This document shows positions 24,610-31,382 of a DNA stretch of 33,218 nt, piece by piece (the first letter of the stretch is position 1; each line of letters begins with the position of its first letter). A program made the translations under genes and the position numbers. The notes below the pieces were generated by a model. That model did no database searches, was not told where the DNA came from, and was given only the letters and a program-made list of their open reading frames with translations. This DNA is from Deltaproteobacteria bacterium (GTDB lineage: Bacteria > Myxococcota_A > Bradymonadia > REDH01), in the NCBI GenBank assembly GCA_007693585.1, contig REDH01000124.1, positions 1-33,218 on the forward strand, written 5' to 3'.

Positions 24610-26686
24610 CGCCGCGCCGCGCCCCCCGCGGGCGCATCGGCCCTTCGAGATCGTCTCCGACTTCGAGCCGACCGGGGACCAGCCGCGCGCCATCGGTGAG
24701 CTCGTCGAGGGCCTCGACCGCGGAGACCCGCATCAGGTGCTGCTCGGCGTCACCGGCTCCGGAAAGACGTTCACCATCGCCAACCTCGTCGAGCGGGTCC
24801 AGCGCCCCACCCTCGTGCTCGCCCACAACAAGACGCTCGCCGCGCAGCTCTACCAGGAGTTCAGGGCGTTCTTCCCGCACAACGCGGTCGAGTACTTCGT
24901 CTCGTACTACGACTACTACCAGCCCGAGGCGTACATTCCGTCCAGCGACACGTACATCGAGAAGGACTCGCAGATCAACGACGCCATCGACCGGATGCGC
25001 CTGTCGGCGACGCGCAGTCTGCTCGAGCGCCGGGATGTGCTGATCGTCGCCTCGGTGTCGTGCATCTACGGCCTCGGCTCGGCGGAGGCCTACCACGGCC
25101 AGCTCGCCCAGCTCGCGCGGGGAGCCACCGCGGACCGGGACGCGTTCCTGCGCCGGCTCGTCGCCATCCAGTACACCCGCCGCGATCACGACTTCCATCG
25201 GGGCACCTTCCGCGTGCGCGGCGACGTGGTCGACGTGTTTCCCGCCTACGAGGAGGACATCGCGCTGCGCGTCGAGTTCTTCGGCGACGAGGTCGAGCGG
25301 CTGTGCACCATCGATCCGCTCCGGGGCACGGTGATCGAGGAGCTCGACCGCATCGCCGTGTACCCCGCCTCCCACTACGTGCTCCCGCCGGAGCGGCGCC
25401 ATGCGGCGATGCAGGGCATTCGCGACGAGCTCCGCGAGCGCCTCGACGAGCTCCGCGGCGAGATGCGGCTCCTCGAGGCCCAGCGCCTTGACCAGCGCAC
25501 GAGTCAGGACCTGGAGATGCTCGCCACGATCGGCTTCTGCAAGGGCATCGAGAACTACTCGCGCCACCTCACCGGCCGCGCACCCGGCGACCCGCCGCCG
25601 TGCCTGCTCGACTACTTTCCGCCGGACTGGCTGCTGGTGGTCGACGAGAGCCACGTCACCATCCCGCAGGTGGGCGCGATGTACCGCGGCGACCGGTCGC
25701 GCAAGGAGACCCTTGTCAACCACGGGTTCCGCCTGCCGAGCGCGCTGGACAACCGGCCCCTGCGCTTCGAGGAGTTCCAGGCGACCGTTGGCCAGGCGAT
25801 CCATGTGAGCGCCACCCCGGGGGACTGGGAGCTCGAGCAGAGCGCCGGGGTCGTGGTGGAGCAGCTCATCCGCCCCACGGGACTTCTCGATCCGTTCATC
25901 GAGGTCCGCCCGGCGAGCACACAGGTCGATGATCTCATCGCCGAGATCCGGCATCACGTGGACGAGCTGGGCGACCGCGTGCTGGTGACGACCCTCACGA
26001 AGCGCATGGCCGAGGACCTGACGGAGTACCTCCGGGAGCTGCGCATCCGGGTGCGCTACCTGCACTCCGACATCGACACCATCGAGCGCAGCGAGCTGCT
26101 CCGCGGGCTGCGGCTCGGCGAGTTCGACGTGCTCGTGGGCATCAACCTGCTGCGGGAGGGGCTGGACCTTCCGGAGGTGTCGCTCGTCGCGGTCCTCGAC
26201 GCCGACAAGGAGGGGTTCCTGCGGGCCCACCGCAGCCTGATCCAGACCGCCGGCCGCGCCGCGCGAAACGAGCACGGGAGAGTGATCTTCTACGGGGACC
26301 GCGTGACGCGCTCCATGCAGGTGGCCATCGACGAGACCCTTCGCCGGCGCCGGACGCAGCAGGAGCACAACGAGGCTCACGGCATCGTGCCGCGCTCGAT
26401 CCGCAAGGCGATTCACGCTCTTGATGTCCCGGGGGACGAGGGCCCCCGACGTCCGCGGTCCGGACGTGATCGGACCGCCGCCGGGGATGGCGCGAACCGA
26501 GACGACCGCGTCCAGGCGCCCGATGTGCGCTCGCTATCGCCAGAGGCGATCGAGCAGGAGATCGCGCGGATCCGGGAGGCCATGCAGCAGGCGGCCCGCG
26601 AGCTCGAGTTCGAGGAGGCCGCTCGCCTGAGGGACCGGCTGCGCGCCCTGGAGGCCGCGGCGCTCGGCATGACCGACGGCGGCTGA
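24602..26686 (+). CDS. uvrB: UvrABC excinuclease subunit B
   Basis: UvrB is the damage-verifying helicase-like subunit of nucleotide excision repair. It is loaded by UvrA and then recruits UvrC. It has 694 residues, the usual length. Walker A is GVTGSGKT with Lys55. The beta-hairpin that clamps one DNA strand is [12 protein letters not shown]. The Walker B box is VVDESH, motif V/VI regions read [17 protein letters not shown] and TAGRAARN, and a C-terminal UVR motif for UvrC binding lies after about residue 650 ([21 protein letters not shown]). The ATG lies eight bases inside the end of cysS, so translation is probably coupled. uvrA and uvrC are not in the window. The linker before the UVR motif is Arg/Asp/Gly-rich and variable in the family. 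Confidence 0.98.
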
Positions 26687-26690
26687 GTGT

Positions 26691-26710
26691 CCGCCGTCGA
26701 CCGCCGTCGA
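26691..26710. repeat. 10-bp perfect tandem duplication after uvrB
   Basis: ccgccgtcga occurs twice in a row starting four bases after the uvrB stop codon. It shows no terminator-like features. Confidence 0.7.
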
Positions 26711-26754
26711 CGCACGGACCTACGATTTCGATGGCCTGCCGGGCCATGTGCCCG

Positions 26755-26783
26755 TTGACCTGTCGCTCGCGCGATGACACCAT
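26755..26783 (+). promoter_or_regulatory. Possible promoter of the zinc-ribbon gene
   Basis: TTGACC (26755-26760) is followed after 17 bases by CACCAT (26778-26783). The -35 is good but the -10 matches only three of six positions. It lies in the 192-base gap between uvrB and the zinc-ribbon gene. Confidence 0.35.
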
Positions 26784-26878
26784 GCGCCCAGCGTCGTGTC
26801 CCGGCCCGGACGTGGACTGCATTCTTCCCGGGGTCCGCGCGCTCGTCCCCCACAGAATTCCCCGCGTACGAGCTCCGA

Positions 26879-28306
26879 ATGATCGTTCAATGTCCCGCCT
26901 GCAGCTCCCGGTACCGGATCGCGGACGAGAAGATTCCGGCCAAGGGCGGAAACCTGAAGTGCCCCTCCTGCGGGCACGCCTTCTTCGTGAAGCGCCCGGA
27001 GGCAGAGGCCCCGAACGCCGCATCCGCCGGCCCGGCCGCCTCGTCCAGCTCGCCCTCACCCACTCCGGAGAAGGAGCCCGGCGCCCTCGACGAGGTCGCC
27101 AAGGCGCTGCTCAGCCAGCTCGATGACGACGACTGGCTCGGCGGCGGCACGGGCACCACCCCGGCGATCGAGCGCGAACCCGCACCCTCCCCGGCCGCAC
27201 CGGAACCCGCGCCCTCCCCGGCCGCGCCCGTCTCCGGCCGGCGCTCCATCCAGAGCGGCTCCACCGAGAGCCTCTCCCCGAAGCCGGGGCTCTCCGAGGA
27301 TGCGCTCAACCGCCTGGACGCCACCCTCGACTCGGACCTGGACGACGAGCTCGCCGCCGTTCTCGCCGCCGCCAGCGGCGCCGCCGAAGAGGACTCCGAC
27401 GATGCGGCGGACGAAGACGCCTCCGGCGCGGACGCCCCCGCCCCCACCCGCGAGCAGTGGAAGGTCAAGTCCGCCGCCGGGCTCGTCTTCGACTTCCCCG
27501 ACCGCGCCGCCCTGCGAAAGTGGCTCGGCGCCCGCGACAGCCACGAGGGCATCCTGATCACCCGGGACGGGGGAACCACCTGGACCGGCGTGACCGACAC
27601 CGACGGCGTCGACGACGTCAAGCCCTCCATGCTCCGCGCCAGCGCCGCCAGCCGACGGACCGGCGACAACCCCGCCCTCACCAGCGGCAGCCAGCCCACC
27701 GTCCGACGCGCCGCCGTCACCGGCAGCCAGCGCGCCGCCGGAGGCAAGGACACCAACGGACGCAAGGAACTGCAGATCGCCACCTCCGAGAGCCGGGCCG
27801 CGAAGCGAAGCGTGATGTGGTTCATCGTGCTCCTGCTCGTGCTCGGGGGCGTGTTCGGCCTTCATGTGGCCGGCATCGTGGACATCCCCGGGCTCCGCAG
27901 CAGCGCCCCGGCCCCGACCGTCCAGCCCGTGGACATCGCCCCTCGGCCCGAGCCCACACCCCCCCAGGTCGAGGAGACGATTCCGGAGGATGACTCGGGC
28001 ACCCGCACCGAGCGCGTCGGCACCCAGGAGCTCTACGCCGCCACACTGAGCCGAGCGCGACGACTCGTCCGCGAGGGCGACGTGGACGGCGGGCTGCGCA
28101 CCCTCGACGAAGCCATCGCCTTCATGCCGAACAATCCCGAGGCCTACTGCCTCGCCGCGGAGATCGCCCGCGACGCCGAGCTCCCGCTGGAGGACATCGA
28201 CGCCCGTCAGCAGCGGTGCAACGCCGCCCTGGAGGCCGCCGCAGCACGAGCGTCGCAGGGCGAGAACGGGGAGGATGACGACGGCAACGGGGCCGAAGAT
28301 CCCTGA
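26879..28306 (+). CDS. MJ0042-type zinc-ribbon membrane protein with TPR-like C-terminus
   Basis: The product has 475 residues. The N-terminus is a zinc ribbon with Cys5, Cys8, Cys28 and Cys31 (CPAC and CPSC knuckles around AKGGNLK), the MJ0042/'zinc-ribbon' module typical of deltaproteobacteria. After an Ala/Pro/Ser-rich acidic linker comes a small domain at about 194-245 (WKVKSAAGLVFDFPD, then LRKWLGARDSHEGILITRDGGTTW). This WKV...GLVFDFPD module recurs in myxobacterial regulatory proteins. A transmembrane helix lies at about 312-334. The C-terminal part has one clear TPR-like repeat (LVREGDVDGGLRTLDEAIAFMPNNPEAY). The start is the ATG just before IVQCPAC, since the ribbon always opens the protein. 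The function is not known; a membrane-anchored signalling or assembly scaffold is an inference. Confidence 0.8.
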   Translation: MIVQCPACSSRYRIADEKIPAKGGNLKCPSCGHAFFVKRPEAEAPNAASAGPAASSSSPSPTPEKEPGALDEVAKALLSQLDDDDWLGGGTGTTPAIEREPAPSPAAPEPAPSPAAPVSGRRSIQSGSTESLSPKPGLSEDALNRLDATLDSDLDDELAAVLAAASGAAEEDSDDAADEDASGADAPAPTREQWKVKSAAGLVFDFPDRAALRKWLGARDSHEGILITRDGGTTWTGVTDTDGVDDVKPSMLRASAASRRTGDNPALTSGSQPTVRRAAVTGSQRAAGGKDTNGRKELQIATSESRAAKRSVMWFIVLLLVLGGVFGLHVAGIVDIPGLRSSAPAPTVQPVDIAPRPEPTPPQVEETIPEDDSGTRTERVGTQELYAATLSRARRLVREGDVDGGLRTLDEAIAFMPNNPEAYCLAAEIARDAELPLEDIDARQQRCNAALEAAAARASQGENGEDDDGNGAEDP

Positions 28307-28338
28307 ACACCTCCCGAACAGGGTGATCCCGCCGGTAC

Positions 28339-28354
28339 GGGGCGCATCCGCCCC
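28339..28354 (+). terminator. Hairpin after the zinc-ribbon gene
   Basis: GGGGCG (28339-28344), loop CATC, CGCCCC (28349-28354), followed by ctcccttcc. It lies 32 bases past the stop codon. The stem is short but fully GC, and the run that follows is pyrimidine-rich rather than T-only. Confidence 0.5.
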
Positions 28355-28452
28355 CTCCCTTCCGCAACGGCCCTGCGCAACGGCCCATCGCACAACGCCC
28401 ACGCCCGGCGAAGCGCGCCCATCGCACGACGCCCGCGCCCGCCGCGGTGCGC

Positions 28453-28471
28453 CTGACGTCGCCGACGTCAG
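28453..28471 (-). terminator. Hairpin overlapping the ribA stop codon
   Basis: CTGACGTC (28453-28460), three-base loop, GACGTCAG (28464-28471) form a perfect 8-bp inverted repeat. It includes the ribA stop codon (28468-28470). It could end the minus-strand transcript or shield its 3' end; no T run follows. Confidence 0.5.
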
Positions 28472-29139
28472 AGGTCGAGCAGGTGTCCGGACTTGCGGCG
28501 TTTCGTGACGAGGTAGAAGCGGTTGTGCGGGTTCGGGTCGCACTGGATGGGGGCGCGGGTGGCGACGGCCACGCCGTGCGAGCGCAGGCCGGCGACCTTG
28601 TTCGGGTTGTTGGTGTACAGCTCGACGGACCGGATGCCGAGGAGGTGGATCATGCCCGCGGCGACGTCGTACTCGCGGAGGTCGTCGTCGAAGCCCAGGT
28701 GCAGATTGGCCTCCACGGTGTCCATGCCGCGGTCCTGCAGGCTGTAGGCCTTGATCTTGTTGGCGAGCCCGATGCCTCGCCCCTCCTGCCTCAGGTAGAG
28801 GACGACACCGAAGTCCCGCGTGGCGACGGCGTCGATTCCCGCCTCGAGCTGGTCCCGGCAGTCGCACTTGAGGGAGCCGAAGACATCACCGGTGAGGCAT
28901 TCGGAGTGCAGGCGCACGGGCACGGCTTCGCGGCCGGCGACGTCGCCTCGGACGAGCGCCACATGATCGAGCGAGTCCTTGGTGTTGCGGAAGGCCACCA
29001 TCTCGAAGCTGCCGTTGCGGGTGGGCAACTGGGCGCGGGCGAATATCTCGACGCGCAGTCCGTCCGCGAGGTCGATGACCTCACCGGGCTGCCCCGTGAA
29101 CTCCGGTCCGATGTCGGCGAGGAGGGGTTGTGCGCTCAT
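28468..29139 (-). CDS. ribA: GTP cyclohydrolase II
   Basis: RibA opens GTP to 2,5-diamino-6-ribosylamino-4(3H)-pyrimidinone 5'-phosphate, the first committed step of riboflavin synthesis. It has 223 residues, the length of a stand-alone enzyme with no DHBP-synthase (RibB) domain. The zinc site is Cys81 (HSECLTGD), Cys92 and Cys94 (KCDC). The GTP-binding loop is LRQEGRGIGL. GIRSVELYTNNPNKV is the conserved C-terminal block. The ATG before SAQPLLAD is chosen because the upstream frame (THLPTAEPHPCG) is not protein-like; its ribosome binding site is poor. Other riboflavin genes are not adjacent and no FMN riboswitch is seen upstream. The Fic-like gene lies 73 bases upstream on the same strand. 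Confidence 0.96.
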   Translation of the reverse strand: MSAQPLLADIGPEFTGQPGEVIDLADGLRVEIFARAQLPTRNGSFEMVAFRNTKDSLDHVALVRGDVAGREAVPVRLHSECLTGDVFGSLKCDCRDQLEAGIDAVATRDFGVVLYLRQEGRGIGLANKIKAYSLQDRGMDTVEANLHLGFDDDLREYDVAAGMIHLLGIRSVELYTNNPNKVAGLRSHGVAVATRAPIQCDPNPHNRFYLVTKRRKSGHLLDL

Positions 29140-29212
29140 GGTCGGATGCCTGTTGTCGCTGGGGGGAGATGCACTCGGCACTGTTGTGCACGGGCTCCCA
29201 CAGGGATGCGGT

Positions 29213-30043
29213 TCAGCGGTCGGGAGGTGCGTCACCGCGGTGCAGAAAGCGATCCAGCAGGCTGGCCTGCTGCTTCCACGCTTCCGCGCTCACCTCGGTA
29301 AGTCTCCTGATGTCGTAGTGAAGGGACTGGTAGTACGCATGCCGCATGCTGGCCGGAATCACGGGGGCCGGGAAGCCCTGCGCCTCGAGGACGAGTGCGG
29401 CGATGCCGCGCGCGAGAATGCCGCTTCCCGTCTCCCAGGGCCAGAGTCGGGCGTATCGGTGATGGGCCTCCACGGCGAGCTGCAGCGGTGGGCGGGTGTA
29501 GAACGCCTCGGCGAGCCACTCGAAGAAGGCGGTTGTGGCCGTGGGGATCTCGCCGGGGGGCACGGTGTCGTGCTTGTACTGCTCGGTGGCCCCATCCGAG
29601 GTGCGAAGTGCGGCGCCGCCCTCCCCTCCCAGCCGGCCGGCGAAGTCCTCCCACAGCTCCGGTGACGGCGGTCCGGCCAGCGAGGCCGCCGCCTCGGTGA
29701 CGGAGACGACGACGCCGTGGATGGCGCGGATGTGGGCGAGGTGTCGGCCATCCACGTAGTCGCGCCCGGAGGAGCCCCCCAGCGCTCGCGCGATGTCGTC
29801 GTCCGCGAGGGTGACGCCCTCGACCCCCAGCTCGCTGGCCAGCCGGTAGCGGCTCCACTCCTGCGCCCACCGTTCGCGAACGTCGCCTGGCGCGTCCAGC
29901 AGTCGCTGCTGCAGCCGCTCGAGGGTCTCTTCCATCTCCAGGTACCAGGTCGCCACGCTCGCCTCGCTGCGATGGTCGCGCCCCGTCCGGGGCGGCAGGT
30001 CCGTGAACCTCGGGAAGCTAGACGCCGGACCGCCCCCGGTCAA
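29213..30043 (-). CDS. Fic-like protein with degenerate active-site loop (pseudo-Fic)
   Basis: The product has up to 276 residues from a TTG at 30043 (GGGGA eight bases upstream); a GTG at 29956 with GAGG five bases upstream is the alternative. The layout follows Fic (filamentation induced by cAMP) proteins: an N-terminal helix with LGVEGVTLADDDI where class II Fic proteins have the inhibitory S-x-x-x-E-G helix; HLAHIRAIHGVV; then TVPPGEIPTATTAFFEWLAEA where the flap-like P-P region lies; then AVEAHHRYARL and the loop WPWETGSGILAR. The canonical loop is H-P-F-x-[DE]-G-N-G-R-x-x-R. Trp201 replaces His, Thr205 the acidic residue, Ser207 the Asn and Ile209 the Arg, while Pro202, Gly206, Gly208 and Arg212 stay. 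AMP transfer is therefore unlikely. It lies between folK and ribA. Confidence 0.6.
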   Translation of the reverse strand: MTGGGPASSFPRFTDLPPRTGRDHRSEASVATWYLEMEETLERLQQRLLDAPGDVRERWAQEWSRYRLASELGVEGVTLADDDIARALGGSSGRDYVDGRHLAHIRAIHGVVVSVTEAAASLAGPPSPELWEDFAGRLGGEGGAALRTSDGATEQYKHDTVPPGEIPTATTAFFEWLAEAFYTRPPLQLAVEAHHRYARLWPWETGSGILARGIAALVLEAQGFPAPVIPASMRHAYYQSLHYDIRRLTEVSAEAWKQQASLLDRFLHRGDAPPDR

Positions 30044-30093
30044 CCGGACATCCCCGCAGCGGCGCCGCGGGCGCCCGGCCGCGCGTTCGCGGG

Positions 30094-30122
30094 TTGTCCA
30101 CCGTCGCCATCGGGACTAGGCA
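30094..30122 (+). promoter_or_regulatory. Sigma-70-type promoter of folK
   Basis: TTGTCC (30094-30099) and TAGGCA (30117-30122) are separated by 17 bases. It resembles the atp operon promoter. Transcription would start near 30129, about 60 bases before the folK ATG. Confidence 0.55.
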
Positions 30123-30189
30123 CGCGACGCGCGACGCCCGCGGTGCCTGCCGCAGCCCTCGTGCGCCCGCCCCGAACCCGCCGGAGTCC

Positions 30190-30735
30190 ATGCCCACCCC
30201 CACGCCCCGCACGGCGCTCGTCGCCCTCGGCAGCAACCTCGGCGACCGCCGCGCGCACCTCCGTCGCGCGCTCGACGCCCTCCCTGCCCTGGCCTGCGGC
30301 CCGGTGTCGGCGTCCGACGCGTGGGAGACGGCCCCCATGTACCTCGAGGAGCAGCCCCCTTTCCTCAACGCCGTCTGCCGCTTCGCCACCACGCTGCCGG
30401 CGTCGGTGCTGCTCGACGCCCTGCTCGGACTCGAGACGCGCCTCGGCCGCCGCCGTCTCCAGCGCAACGGCCCCCGCGCGATCGATCTCGACCTCCTCGA
30501 CCTCGGCGGCGAGCGCGTCGCCCTCGACGGTCTCACGCTGCCCCATCCGCGCCTGCACGAGCGCCCGTTCGTCCTCGTCCCCCTCCTCGAGCTGTGCCCG
30601 GAGTGGACCCACCCGGAGCTGGGTGCAGATCCGGAGGCGATGCTGCGCGCCCTCGGCCCCCTCGACGACCCCCCGCGACGCCATGGTTCCCTGACCTCCG
30701 CGACCCCTTCCGCCCTCCCCGGCTCTTCCCGATGA
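30190..30735 (+). CDS. folK: 2-amino-4-hydroxy-6-hydroxymethyldihydropteridine pyrophosphokinase
   Basis: FolK (HPPK) transfers pyrophosphate from ATP to the pterin in folate synthesis. It has 181 residues. LVALGSNLGDRRAHLRRAL is the family opening. ETAPMY follows. RNGPRAIDLDLLDLG holds the two magnesium-binding aspartates, and PHPRLHERPFVLVPLLEL is the substrate-closing block. The ATG has GGAG four bases upstream. The last 20 or so residues (RRHGSLTSATPSALPGSSR) are not part of the fold. The stop overlaps the next ATG (ATGA). folB and folP are not in the window. Confidence 0.96.
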   Translation: MPTPTPRTALVALGSNLGDRRAHLRRALDALPALACGPVSASDAWETAPMYLEEQPPFLNAVCRFATTLPASVLLDALLGLETRLGRRRLQRNGPRAIDLDLLDLGGERVALDGLTLPHPRLHERPFVLVPLLELCPEWTHPELGADPEAMLRALGPLDDPPRRHGSLTSATPSALPGSSR

Positions 30736-31382
30736 CTCGCCCATTTCCGATTTCCGGCGTGTTCCTCTCGCTGTTCCTCGGCAGCGCCGGTGCTCCCCTG
30801 GCGTGCGCCCCGGACGCCTCGGCGCCCCGGCAGGCGAACGCCATCGACCTCTCCAGCGGGTTTGCGCGGCCCATGGACAGCGACGCCGTTCGAGCGGCCG
30901 TCACGCCTCCGACAGACGCCGCGCCCCAGCAGGCGCAGCAGGTTCTCGCGCTCGTCCGCGACCAGGGGGTGCGCGTGTTCCTCGCGGAGCCTCCGCCGGA
31001 GTACCTCAACGAGATCGAGCTGAGCTTCTTTGCCGCGGGGGCGGTGCTCGAGCTGGCCGACCTGTATCTGGAGGCGGTCGAGGTCGCGGGCGAGGCGAGT
31101 CCGTTGCGCCCTCGCCTGGCCTGGCTCTACCAGCGCCTTGGGCTTTCGGCCGAGGCCCTCGCGCACAGCGAGCGTGCGCTGCGGGCGCGACCCGACGATG
31201 CCCAGGCCCACTTCGTCCATGGGTTCCTGCTCGGACAGGACCCGGATGCGAGCGACGAGACCCTCGCTCGGGTCGCGACGCACTTCGAGCGTGCGCTGGC
31301 CCTGGACGCGGGTTTCGTGGGCCCCGGGGGTGTGGACGCGGCGACCCTGCGTCGGGAGCTCAGGGCGTTGCGCCAGCGCTGA
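30732..31382 (+). CDS. Exported TPR-like protein, function unknown
   Basis: The product has 216 residues. The N-terminus is a signal peptide with GSAGAPLAC, where Cys25 could be lipidated, but Pro at -3 makes a poor lipobox. After a variable segment, residues of about 95-200 contain helix pairs with TPR spacing (PRLAWLYQRLGLSAEALAHSERALRARPDDAQAH, then HFVHGFLLGQD and THFERALALDAGF). The ATG overlaps the folK stop by four bases, so the two are coupled even though no functional link is evident. Its last 23 bases overlap the 3' end of the convergent lytic transglycosylase gene. A cell-envelope scaffold role is a guess from the TPR fold. Confidence 0.7.
   Translation: MTRPFPISGVFLSLFLGSAGAPLACAPDASAPRQANAIDLSSGFARPMDSDAVRAAVTPPTDAAPQQAQQVLALVRDQGVRVFLAEPPPEYLNEIELSFFAAGAVLELADLYLEAVEVAGEASPLRPRLAWLYQRLGLSAEALAHSERALRARPDDAQAHFVHGFLLGQDPDASDETLARVATHFERALALDAGFVGPGGVDAATLRRELRALRQR

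Noticed and set aside
29140-29212. FMN riboswitch upstream of ribA
   Set aside because: The upstream gap is only 73 bases and lacks the AGGGUG-type conserved blocks of the RFN element.
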